A DNA stretch of 44,036 bases, from positions 1 to 44,036 of the forward strand of contig JANQLM010000082.1 in NCBI GenBank assembly GCA_028280635.1, given 5' to 3'. This DNA comes from Halieaceae bacterium. Its GTDB lineage: Bacteria > Pseudomonadota > Gammaproteobacteria > Pseudomonadales > Halieaceae. The notes below the pieces were generated by a model. It was not told the origin of the DNA. It did not search any database and worked only from the letters and a program-made list of their open reading frames with translations. How positions within the stretch are numbered: position 1 is the first letter of the stretch; every line of letters starts with the position of its first letter. Made by a program: the position numbers and the translations under genes. Positions 32,264 to 40,384 of the stretch are shown in pieces.

Positions 32264-34612
32264 CTGACTCCAGAAGCAGACACCATCCCCGGATATTCGA
32301 TCATCAGGCCGCTGGGTCGTGGCGGCATGGGCGAGGTGTATCTCGCCCGGGATTTACGCCTGCATCGTGATGTGGCCATCAAGGTGATGCGTGATGATGC
32401 CGTTACCGGGCGGGGTGAAAGGCTCCTCAGGGAGGCTCGGCACCTCGCCAGGCTCAACCATCCCAATATCGTACAGGTCTATGACGTGCTGGAGACAGAT
32501 GACGGCGCCTGCATCGTCATGGAGTACGTCGAGGACGGTAACCTGTTCAGGCGCCTGAGAGAGCACCGGATAGATACTCCCACGGCGTTGGCCTGGCTGG
32601 CTGACGTGGCGACCGCCCTGCTGGCCGCGCATGAGCAGGGGATCACCCACAACGACCTCAAGCCGGAGAATATCTTCCTGTCCCGGGACGGCAGCGTGAA
32701 GGTGGGTGATTTTGGCATCGCCAGTGAACAGGCCGATGTGGAAGTCGACAGGGCGGCTCTGCGTGAGCTGGCTCGGCAGCTATGTCCCGACAGGGAACAG
32801 CAATCACCGTTGGCACAACGCGCCTTCTCGCTGCTGGAGGATTCCGCCAGCGGTGATCTTGAAACTGCCGTTGCCGCATTACGCGAAGCCTGGCTCGAAT
32901 CACAGCAGCAGGAAACAGCGCCTGCCCAGGCCATAGAGCCGCGAAGGGTTTTTGGCCGGCGCGCGACGCTCACCTTGGCAGGGCTGGCAGCCCTGGCGGT
33001 GCCGATGAGTTGGTGGCTAACCAAAGGCGAGCCAATTCTGGTGGCAGTCTCCGACCCGGCGATTCATTTTGCCAATGAAGCAGGGCCATCGGAGCGCTAC
33101 GCCATGGCCACCACGATTGGAGAATCCCTGGCCCAACAGGCGCTGGCATCGGCAGAGGTGTCGCTGGTGCAATTGGCCCGCGATGAAAGATCGCTGACCG
33201 TGGCGCAGGGTCTACTCAACGCCACAGGCGCGGCAGAAGCGGTGGTCTCGTCCGCTGACTGCAGCATCGATGTCTGCGAGCTGCTGCTGCAACGGATTGG
33301 CAGGCAGGGCGAGGTGATTGCCCGGGTGGCATTCCCTGTCAGGCGGCATACGCCGCTTGAGACTTTTGCGCTGGTCGGCGAGCACTGGCCGGCGCTGTTC
33401 GGCGGGAGCCGCGGCGGCGACTGGGAGCCCGCCATTAGCCCGCAGAATTATCAGCGCTACCTTGATCTGCACCGCCGCTCACAGCTGGGAGAGGGCGACC
33501 AGAGAGAAATCCTGCAGGCTATTGGGGGCTTGCTGTCGCAGGCGCCACAATTCGCTCCACTCTACGAGTTGTATACCCACGGTGCCCTGGAGATGTACGA
33601 CCAGACGGCTGATAGCGAGTATCTGGACAAAGTGGAAAACCTTTTGAATAACGCGGCGCTCACACTGGGAGAATCAGAGTTCCTGCTGATGTCGCGATTC
33701 AAGCTCGCTATAGAACGCGGTGATTTCGAAGCTGCGCAGTCTCATCTCGACAGGCTGGCCGCCCTGAGTCGCGATACCTACCAGATCATCAAGCTGACAG
33801 CGGACCTTCACACCGCCCGCGGTGACCATGCGCTTGCCGCCGAATTCTATGAGCGTGCGGCGGCGGCTCGGCCAAATCGGTCGCTGCTGTACAACATGGC
33901 CACCACCTACTATTTTGCTGGCGACCGACGGGCGGCATCGCGCGCCCTCGAGCAATCGCTTGCCCTGTACCCTGACGATGCCGGCGCCTTGGACATGCTT
34001 GGCCTGATTGAGCTGGAGCGGGGTCACGTTGAGCAGGCGATTACCCATCTCAGGGCTTCGCTGGCGCTGCAGTTCCATACCAGTACCCTGGTCAATCTGG
34101 GGCTTGCCTATATGATTGCCGGCAATTATGAAGAGAGCATGAGTACACTGCTCATGGCCGCAGAGCAGGGTAGTGAGGAACCTGTACTGCTACTGAATCT
34201 TGCCGATGCCCTGCAGTTGGCCGGGCGCCGCGAGGCCGCGGCCGGGCACTACCGGACCCTTGTGGGTAAGTGGCGGGACGAAGACCCGCAGGTGCCGGAT
34301 TGGCTGGCAGCGCAGGCTCTCGCTCAATTGGGCGATCACACCCAGGCCCTGGCTGTGATCGCCGCGATGAGCGATGCCGAGCGTCGGCACTCGGAGGGTA
34401 GCTTCAGTGCGGCCCTGGTGAATACACTCGCTCAGCAATACCTGGCTGCGCTGGTCGAGGTAGACAGGGCGCTCTCCGCCGAGCTTGCGCCGATCTGGTT
34501 CAGCCTGCCGGTTTTCGACCCGCTCTGCCAGTCTCAGGCATTCGCCCGGCGCCTGGATGACGCCGGGCTGACGGGTCGCTGTCCGGGCGCCGCTAGTTAT
34601 TCCGTCGAATAG
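32264..34612 (+). CDS. Ser/Thr kinase-like transmembrane TPR protein, probable CTG start, no activation segment
   Basis: The kinase N-lobe reads PGYSIIRPLGRGGMGEVYLARD, VAIK (Lys40) and a helix-C Glu. The catalytic loop is HNDLKPEN (about 129-136; Asn replaces the usual Arg of HRD) and DFG is at 149-151. The next 60 residues lack APE and helix G. A membrane segment follows at about 234-252, then a large presumably periplasmic region with TPR repeats (about 540-690). The first ATG (32327) falls inside the glycine loop. Upstream in frame, back to the stop at 32189, there is no ATG, GTG or TTG. CTG 32264, with AAGGCGG 8 nt before it, gives a normal N-terminus of 782 residues. The 3' end overlaps a convergent gene by 20 nt. 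Confidence 0.75.
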   Translation: MTPEADTIPGYSIIRPLGRGGMGEVYLARDLRLHRDVAIKVMRDDAVTGRGERLLREARHLARLNHPNIVQVYDVLETDDGACIVMEYVEDGNLFRRLREHRIDTPTALAWLADVATALLAAHEQGITHNDLKPENIFLSRDGSVKVGDFGIASEQADVEVDRAALRELARQLCPDREQQSPLAQRAFSLLEDSASGDLETAVAALREAWLESQQQETAPAQAIEPRRVFGRRATLTLAGLAALAVPMSWWLTKGEPILVAVSDPAIHFANEAGPSERYAMATTIGESLAQQALASAEVSLVQLARDERSLTVAQGLLNATGAAEAVVSSADCSIDVCELLLQRIGRQGEVIARVAFPVRRHTPLETFALVGEHWPALFGGSRGGDWEPAISPQNYQRYLDLHRRSQLGEGDQREILQAIGGLLSQAPQFAPLYELYTHGALEMYDQTADSEYLDKVENLLNNAALTLGESEFLLMSRFKLAIERGDFEAAQSHLDRLAALSRDTYQIIKLTADLHTARGDHALAAEFYERAAAARPNRSLLYNMATTYYFAGDRRAASRALEQSLALYPDDAGALDMLGLIELERGHVEQAITHLRASLALQFHTSTLVNLGLAYMIAGNYEESMSTLLMAAEQGSEEPVLLLNLADALQLAGRREAAAGHYRTLVGKWRDEDPQVPDWLAAQALAQLGDHTQALAVIAAMSDAERRHSEGSFSAALVNTLAQQYLAALVEVDRALSAELAPIWFSLPVFDPLCQSQAFARRLDDAGLTGRCPGAASYSVE

Positions 34613-35069
34613 AACCGCCGGGGTCCGCCGAGGAGTAGGTCACGATTTCTCCTGACGTGGCATTGCGGCAGCAGGCGACAAAGAAGAAGCTGAAGTCTTC
34701 TACGATGTTGGTGACGCAGCTGATCCTCATCGTAAGCACCGTATTGGCGTCGCTCAGTTCGAACTCGATGTCGGCCAGATAGTCCCCGTGATCATTGCAG
34801 TAAAACGCGCCACCATCACTGAAACGCCACAGCTCCTCTGCCGTTTGTACGCTGGGTGAGAGGGTAAATACCAGGGTGATGGCCTCGGACTGACGCTGGC
34901 GCAGCGTCGAAGTGCCATTGAATTGAATATCAAAACAGTCGACGGGGCCAGGTTGTGGTACGCCGACTTCCTCCACCGGCCAGGGTTGTACTTCGCCATC
35001 GACGGGGGCAACCGGCGTCACCTCAAAGTAGAACACCTCACCACCACCGCGCGGAACGTCAAAGTTCAT
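34593..35069 (-). CDS. Hypothetical protein, beta-rich, cotranscribed with sulfotransferase-like gene
   Basis: This 158-residue protein is not recognised. It has no signal peptide, and its predicted character is mostly strands: GGEVFYFEVTPV, CFDIQFNG, AITLVFTLS, DIEFELSDANTVLTMRISCV, FSFFFVACC. Cysteines occur near the middle and end. The frame opens at 35159, but ATG 35069 has a strong AAGGAGAAA ribosome site and is preferred. It lies 17 nt after the sulfotransferase-like gene in one operon, and its last codons overlap the end of the kinase-like gene on the other strand. Confidence 0.7.
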   Translation of the reverse strand: MNFDVPRGGGEVFYFEVTPVAPVDGEVQPWPVEEVGVPQPGPVDCFDIQFNGTSTLRQRQSEAITLVFTLSPSVQTAEELWRFSDGGAFYCNDHGDYLADIEFELSDANTVLTMRISCVTNIVEDFSFFFVACCRNATSGEIVTYSSADPGGSIRRNN

Positions 35070-35086
35070 AGTTTTCTCCTTGTTTG

Positions 35087-35986
35087 TTAACGAACTGAGA
35101 TCGGAAGAGAATACAGTGGCGGCAGCGATGAGCTCTCGGTGCGTTCCAATTTTTGCCAACCAGGTCCGCTGGTTGAGGTATGAACGCGGCGAGAGACCTG
35201 CGTGCCGTTGCGAATGGGTAGGTAGCCGAAATCACTCAAGCGCGGCCATTCAATGCTGCGGGTGATCAGCTCGATGACATCCAATCCCAGCTCAGAGAGG
35301 TAACTCTGGTCTACGTAGGACCGAACATAGTCAGGTTGTTGGGTGGTTGATACGGATAGGTGATCCCATGCAGCTCGCGTTGCCCACTGTGCTCTTGGGT
35401 CGATTCTCGCCAGTCGGGTGGTGAGGAGCTGTTCCAGTGCCGGTAGCACTGCTGCGTTGCGCAGCAGCGTTTCGAAGCGGACGAACTGCACTCTTTGCGG
35501 ATAGCTGTCCCGAAACAGCAACCACTGGCCATAGCACTCGTTGTAGAGGCGGCAGGCGGAAACTACAAGCTGTTTCTGCAGCAGCGTGACAGGCCGGTGT
35601 GTCCCATTCTCATTCAGCGAGGGGAGCATGTTGGTGGCCTTGAGCGTTTGATGAATCCAGGAGTAGGGGTCTCGCACAGAGACCACAAACTTGAGCGTAT
35701 TCCCCAGCACGGCGGCGTGGGTGGCCGGCGCGATGCGTTGTAGCCAGGCGAGCTGAGAGCTGTCGGCGAGGTTGGTTGTCGGTGCGCTCAACTCCAGCGT
35801 GGCACGTTTGACGAACTCCAGCGGCTCCAGGCTTGTGTCGGCATTCATCATTGCGCCTGAGGGCCCCTGCGCCTTGTCGCCCAGAACGTGCATCAGGACT
35901 TCAATGCCGCCGGACTCCTGCAGTATCAGTCTAAGCTGGTTGGTTCCCGTACCCGGCAAGCCATACTGCTTCACGAATTGGACCAT
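35087..35986 (-). CDS. Sulfotransferase-like protein
   Basis: This 299-residue protein has a P-loop-like PAPS-binding start, KQYGLPGTGTNQLRLIL (about 7-22, 5'-phosphosulfate loop), and VVSVRDPYSWI (about 101-111, the 3'-phosphate motif with Arg105 and a nearby Ser). Both are typical of the cytosolic sulfotransferase superfamily. It would transfer sulfate from PAPS to an unknown acceptor. ATG 35986, with GAGG 5 nt upstream, is preferred to GTG 35992. It is the first gene of a two-gene operon with the small unknown protein. No PAPS-synthesis genes are nearby. Confidence 0.75.
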   Translation of the reverse strand: MVQFVKQYGLPGTGTNQLRLILQESGGIEVLMHVLGDKAQGPSGAMMNADTSLEPLEFVKRATLELSAPTTNLADSSQLAWLQRIAPATHAAVLGNTLKFVVSVRDPYSWIHQTLKATNMLPSLNENGTHRPVTLLQKQLVVSACRLYNECYGQWLLFRDSYPQRVQFVRFETLLRNAAVLPALEQLLTTRLARIDPRAQWATRAAWDHLSVSTTQQPDYVRSYVDQSYLSELGLDVIELITRSIEWPRLSDFGYLPIRNGTQVSRRVHTSTSGPGWQKLERTESSSLPPLYSLPISVR

Positions 35987-36020
35987 TCTCACCTCAGCTA
36001 CCTGCTCGACGTTTGAGGCG

Positions 36021-36107
36021 ATTCTAGGTAAGCGGTCGTGAAAGGCGATTACACGCGATTACAGTTGCCGTGGCCGCGCCTGGGTTCAGCGCTGAAACTC
36101 TGTAATC
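36021..36107. promoter_or_regulatory. GATTACA repeats and -10 box in the sulfotransferase/msrA divergent promoter
   Basis: GCGATTACA occurs twice in tandem with a 10-bp period (36045-36053 and 36055-36063), and the inverse TGTAATC is at 36101-36107. On the minus strand a TAGAAT -10 (36021-36026) for the sulfotransferase gene lies about 18 bp from the tandem pair, where a -35 box would be, and no -35 hexamer is seen there. This looks like an activator site. The 184-bp gap 35987-36170 holds no gene. Confidence 0.5.
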
Positions 36108-36170
36108 ATTAGGTTGAACCAAGCCCGCCGGGCACAGTCTATTGCTGCGGTAATACTCAAGGATTCGTTC

Positions 36171-36782
36171 ATGTATTTTCTTCGTTCCGTTTTCTATGCA
36201 GCCCTGCTGGGTCTGTCGGCGAACGCCTGGAGCGCCTCGGCGGTATTTGCCGGCGGCTGCTTCTGGTGTATGGAGGCCGCCTATCAGGGCGTACCCGGGG
36301 TGACCGATGTGGTATCCGGCTTCTCCGGCGGTACCCATCCCAACCCCACCTACAGCGGTGCCCACGACGGTCACTACGAGGTGGTGCGGGTGGACTATGA
36401 TCCGGCGCAGATCAGCTTCGCGCAGTTACTGGATATTTACTGGGCCAACGTCGACCCCTTTGACGGTGGTGGCCAGTTCTGCGACCGGGGCGAGAGCTAC
36501 CGCCCGGCGGTGTTTGTGGAGAGTCAGCAGGAGCGCGCGCTGGCGGAATCCTCCCTGGCGGCAGTCCGGGGCATGTTCCCGCGGCAGGAAATTGCCGCTC
36601 CCATCCTGGCCCGGGCGAAGTTCTTCCCGGTGGAGGAGTACCACCAGGATTACTATCTGAAGAACCCGGTGCGCTACAAGTACTATCGCTGGGGCTGCGG
36701 GCGCCAGCGGCGCCTGGATGAAGTCTGGGAAGGTACGGAAATTCGCGCTCGCGCCGAGGCGCTGGCGCCCGGGTCACACTAG
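36171..36782 (+). CDS. msrA: Peptide-methionine (S)-S-oxide reductase MsrA, exported
   Basis: The 203-residue protein reduces methionine-S-sulfoxide in proteins. It has the catalytic GGCFWCMEAAYQGVPGV motif, SGFSGG, the HYEVVRVDYDP segment, and EYHQDYYLKNP near the end. A signal peptide of about 23 residues (YFLRSVFYAALLGLSANAWSASA) precedes the catalytic domain, so it acts in the periplasm. ATG 36171, with AAGGA 8 nt upstream, begins exactly at the signal peptide; the earlier opening at 36114 is not used. It ends 8 nt from the convergent GGDEF-EAL gene. Confidence 0.93.
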   Translation: MYFLRSVFYAALLGLSANAWSASAVFAGGCFWCMEAAYQGVPGVTDVVSGFSGGTHPNPTYSGAHDGHYEVVRVDYDPAQISFAQLLDIYWANVDPFDGGGQFCDRGESYRPAVFVESQQERALAESSLAAVRGMFPRQEIAAPILARAKFFPVEEYHQDYYLKNPVRYKYYRWGCGRQRRLDEVWEGTEIRARAEALAPGSH

Positions 36783-36790
36783 ATGTGGCA

Positions 36791-39139
36791 CTAGCTGCCG
36801 GTGAGGGCGGAGCCTTCGCGGTCGCGCTGCCGCTCTGCCTGGGACGCGGCCTGGCTGACCATCTTGTCGATCTGTGTGGCGAACGGCGATTCCTTCACCA
36901 GGTTGACAAAGTCCTCCTCCGGCAGCGGTTTGCTGAACAGATAGCCCTGGATGATGTCCACCTCCCGCTCACGCAGGAACATGAACTGCTCGGGGGAATC
37001 CACACCCTCGGCCACCAGTGACAGGTTGAGGCTCTTGCCCATGGCGATGATGGCGCTGATCAACCCGGCGCTGTTGGCGCTCTTGTCGAACTCAATGACA
37101 AAGCTGCGGTCAATCTTCAGCTCGTTCAGGGGGAACTTGGACAAGTAGCTCAGGGAGGAGTAACCGGTACCGAAGTCGTCCACCGACAGGCTCACACCAA
37201 GGTCCTTGAGCCCGTGCAGGGCATCGACCGAGGCATTGGCGTTGCTCATGATCACGCCTTCGGTCAGCTCCAGCTCCAGGTGGGCCGGGTCGATGCCGGT
37301 TTCATTGAGCACGCTTTCCACCTGTCCCGGGAAATGGGGGTTGAATTGCAAGGCCGAGATATTGACCGCGATCTTCGGCACTTCCACTGATAGGCCCTCC
37401 AGGCGCTTGCTCTGGTGCGCCGCCTCTCGCAGCGTCCAGTTACCAATGTCCAGGATCAGGCCCATTTCTTCCGCCAGAGGGATGAACCGCACCGGGGGAA
37501 TCAGTCCGTGCTTGGGGTGCTCCCAGCGCACCAGCGCTTCCGCGCCCATGATGCGCCCGCTGTCGGCGCAAATCTGCGGCTGATAGTGCAGTATCAGCTC
37601 TTCCCGCTCCACCGCCTTGCGCAGTTCGGTTTCCAGCTTCAGCCGACCGACGCTGGAGCCCTTCATGGAGCTGGCGTAGAAGCTGTACTTGTTCCGGCCC
37701 TGGGACTTGGCGTGATACATGGCGGTGTCGGCCAGCTTCAGCAGGTCCTCCACGTTGTCGGCGTCCTGGGGCGCCATGGCGATGCCGACGCTGGGAGTGA
37801 CCACTACTTCGTGGCCCTCGATGATCATCGGGGTCTGTAGGGATTCGAGGATGCGCTCGGCTACCGTCGCCGCCGTTTCCGGCTTGTCGACGTTGTTGAG
37901 CACCACCGTAAACTCATCTCCGCCGAGGCGTGAAACGCCAATTTTGCCTTCGCTGTCCACGTACTTCGCCAGCAGGTCGCTGTCGCGTACGCACTGGCCG
38001 AGCCGGTCCGCAACCTCCCGCAGCAGCAGGTCCCCGGCGTTGTGGCCCAGGGAGTCGTTGATCCGCTTGAAGTTGTCCAGGTCCAGGAACAGTAGGGCGA
38101 TGGTGCGGTTTTCACGCTGTGCCATGCGCAGCAGCATGTCCAACTGTTCGGTGAATAGCTGCCGGTTGGGCAGCTCGGTGAGGCTGTCGTAATAGGCTAG
38201 CTGGCGCAGCTTGTTCTTGGTTTTCGTGACCTGGCGCACGGCTTCGTTGAGGCGCTTGTTCTGCTCCGACAATTGCTCGGTGCGCTCGTCCACTTTCATG
38301 CGCAGCAGGTGGCTGTCGGTTTCCATCTTGTCTTTGTGTTTTTTGAGCTCGCCAATAATGACGTTCAGTAGCGAAGTGATCTCCTTGATCTCGCCGATAC
38401 CACGGCTGCGGAACTTCTTGTCGAGGTTGCCTTTGGAGATTTCGTAAGCCATGTCTTCCAGCCCCGCCAGCGAGGCGCGGATGGAGCGCGTGAACATGGC
38501 GGTCAGTACAATAATCAGCAGCAGCACGGCCGCGCCGTTGCTCAGGGTGGACTGGATCTGGCCGGACATGGCGCGCAGCAGGGCGCCTCGCTGGAGGCCG
38601 ATGTGGTAGTAACCGGTCAGGAACTGGCTGCCCTGGATGCCGGCGTTGGCCAGCCGCTCGCCGTAGACCGCGGGTGGGATGCCTTCTTTCAGAGGATTGA
38701 TGGCGGCGTATACCGGCACGGTCAGGTCGATGGGGGCCGCTGGTCCGAGCAGAAGAGGTGGCTCCCGCAGCCCGGTCTGGAGCTGGCCGGCGCCATTTCG
38801 CATGCTGTCAAAGTCGGTGTAGGGGAACTCCGGGGCGCCGTTGACCAGGGCGTCGGACAGCAACTCGCCCGTCATGCTGTAGGCCGCTACCCGGTGGATA
38901 GCGGAGTGATCCGCGAGATCCTCAAACAGGTCCTGCAGCAGGTCGATGTCCCGGTAGTAGAAAGCGACTTCGTGTTGGATGCCCCGGGCGGACCGCCACT
39001 CGATCTCTTCAATCAGGGCTTGCAGGTTGGCCCGGTAGTCGAGATAAACCAGGCGGGCGCAAACAACAAGCGTCACGACAACCGCGAGGCCCGTGACGAA
39101 GAGATTCACCCTCCCTGCAATGGTCAAACGGCGTTTCAT
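36791..39139 (-). CDS. Membrane-bound GGDEF-EAL cyclic-di-GMP enzyme
   Basis: This 782-residue sensor protein has TM1 (about 13-35), a periplasmic sensor region (about 36-200), TM2 (about 200-220) and a HAMP domain (about 218-272). A coiled linker, a GGDEF domain with intact GGDEF (406-410), and an EAL domain with intact EAL (534-536) and the later DDFGTGYSSLSYL loop complete it. Both active sites look functional, so it could make or break c-di-GMP depending on signal. The I-site-like RDSD (385-388) is separated from GGDEF by an 11-residue insertion relative to the usual spacing. The ribosome site is weak. Confidence 0.93.
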   Translation of the reverse strand: MKRRLTIAGRVNLFVTGLAVVVTLVVCARLVYLDYRANLQALIEEIEWRSARGIQHEVAFYYRDIDLLQDLFEDLADHSAIHRVAAYSMTGELLSDALVNGAPEFPYTDFDSMRNGAGQLQTGLREPPLLLGPAAPIDLTVPVYAAINPLKEGIPPAVYGERLANAGIQGSQFLTGYYHIGLQRGALLRAMSGQIQSTLSNGAAVLLLIIVLTAMFTRSIRASLAGLEDMAYEISKGNLDKKFRSRGIGEIKEITSLLNVIIGELKKHKDKMETDSHLLRMKVDERTEQLSEQNKRLNEAVRQVTKTKNKLRQLAYYDSLTELPNRQLFTEQLDMLLRMAQRENRTIALLFLDLDNFKRINDSLGHNAGDLLLREVADRLGQCVRDSDLLAKYVDSEGKIGVSRLGGDEFTVVLNNVDKPETAATVAERILESLQTPMIIEGHEVVVTPSVGIAMAPQDADNVEDLLKLADTAMYHAKSQGRNKYSFYASSMKGSSVGRLKLETELRKAVEREELILHYQPQICADSGRIMGAEALVRWEHPKHGLIPPVRFIPLAEEMGLILDIGNWTLREAAHQSKRLEGLSVEVPKIAVNISALQFNPHFPGQVESVLNETGIDPAHLELELTEGVIMSNANASVDALHGLKDLGVSLSVDDFGTGYSSLSYLSKFPLNELKIDRSFVIEFDKSANSAGLISAIIAMGKSLNLSLVAEGVDSPEQFMFLREREVDIIQGYLFSKPLPEEDFVNLVKESPFATQIDKMVSQAASQAERQRDREGSALTGS

Positions 39140-39241
39140 CGTAATCCGCTGATGCAGCCATTTCGAATTTTTCTCGATAATGGCAGAAAACTATTGAAAT
39201 TTCTAAAAAAAGTTGGGGGGAGCGCGGGCCAGTTCTGAGGC

Positions 39242-40384
39242 TCAGGGGCCGGTTTCCAGCTGATAGATTTGGCGCAGGATATCGCGCCATTCCCGGTAGC
39301 GTTGATCGAGGCTGCCGTTCAGTTTCACCACCTTGCCTTCCAGCTCCATGGCGGTGGGCGCGACCTCGTTGTCGAAGCCCTCCGCGAGGGTCTGCATCTC
39401 CTCGCGCTGGATTTTTTCCCACTTGTAGTTGTTGTAGGTCTGTTTCATGGCCTGGTAGCTGCCGCGCCTGGGTTTGTCGCGCTCGGCGAGTCGGGTTTCC
39501 CAGGCTTCCCGGTAGGCGAGTTGCTCCCAGAGGTACTGGCGCCAGAGGTCGTATACCGGCGTCATCTCGGTGTAGAGATCGGCGTACTGCTGATCGGTGG
39601 TATCGATGAACAGGTACTCCTGCTCCCTGACCTGGCGGATGCGCGCAACCATCGGATCATCCTCCGCCGGCAGCCGCTCCACGGTGATTTGGCCGGTTTC
39701 ATCGCGGCCCAGGTAGTTGCCAAAGGCATCCGGCAGCAGGTCGGCGGCGTAGCGCAACTCTGACACCTCGCGGATGCGCAGCAGTTGCTTGTCGCTGCGC
39801 TGCTGCTTGAGCGCCAGCAGGTCGTTGGCAAACTGGTGGTAGAGATCCTGAAAGGGGCGGCGCAGCCGGCGTTCCGTTTCCAGGTAGGCGTTCTCCTCGG
39901 CGACAAAGCTGTAGGTTTTCTCCAGCCAGACATCATCGAGGCTGTCGCGAACCCGCAGCGCCAGGCTCAGCTCGGCGCCGTTGGAGACCAGGATACGCCC
40001 GCTCACCAGCAACTCGTAGCCCGGGTCGCTGCCGGGCAGCACCCGCACGGCGCCCCACTGGTTGCTGTCCACCAGCGCGCGGCGCAGCGCAAACGGCAGG
40101 TAGCGAGACTCGGCCGCGCGTACATCCTGGAAGACGCCCTGTTGCCGGTTGGCAAGACTGTCGCCGCCGGTGCCCGGATCCAGCACCACCAGACCGATTT
40201 CCAGGGCGCGGTGGGGAGGTGGCGCGGTGCTGCGCATCAGCAGCTCGACGCGTTCCGGCTCCGGTGCGGCGACGACCTGGGTCTGGTCAAGGGTCTGCCA
40301 GCGTTTGAGGGGGTCTTCCGGGCTGTCATCCTGCGCCTGCCCGGCGGCGGAACAGAACAGGACCAATGCCAGCAGACCGCGCAT
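39242..40384 (-). CDS. Exported hypothetical protein
   Basis: This 380-residue protein is not recognised. From ATG 40384 it begins with a clear signal peptide (RGLLALVLFCSAAGQAQD). A mixed alpha/beta domain follows (about 50-160: LEIGLVVLDPGT, LPFALRRALV, VLPGSDPGYELLVSGRILVS), then a long helical, charged C-terminal half. The N-terminal region superficially recalls periplasmic proteins that measure cell-envelope parameters. The ATG overlaps the stop of the upstream lipoprotein gene (TAATG), so the two are translationally coupled and likely act together in the envelope. Earlier in-frame starts would place the signal peptide internally. Confidence 0.75.
   Translation of the reverse strand: MRGLLALVLFCSAAGQAQDDSPEDPLKRWQTLDQTQVVAAPEPERVELLMRSTAPPPHRALEIGLVVLDPGTGGDSLANRQQGVFQDVRAAESRYLPFALRRALVDSNQWGAVRVLPGSDPGYELLVSGRILVSNGAELSLALRVRDSLDDVWLEKTYSFVAEENAYLETERRLRRPFQDLYHQFANDLLALKQQRSDKQLLRIREVSELRYAADLLPDAFGNYLGRDETGQITVERLPAEDDPMVARIRQVREQEYLFIDTTDQQYADLYTEMTPVYDLWRQYLWEQLAYREAWETRLAERDKPRRGSYQAMKQTYNNYKWEKIQREEMQTLAEGFDNEVAPTAMELEGKVVKLNGSLDQRYREWRDILRQIYQLETGP

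Noticed and set aside
32189-32264. Fusion of the FHA protein to the kinase by frameshifting
   Set aside because: The kinase frame is open across the FHA stop, so a shift in 32192-32214 would join them. But no slippery heptamer is present and CTG 32264 has its own ribosome site, so separate proteins are simpler.
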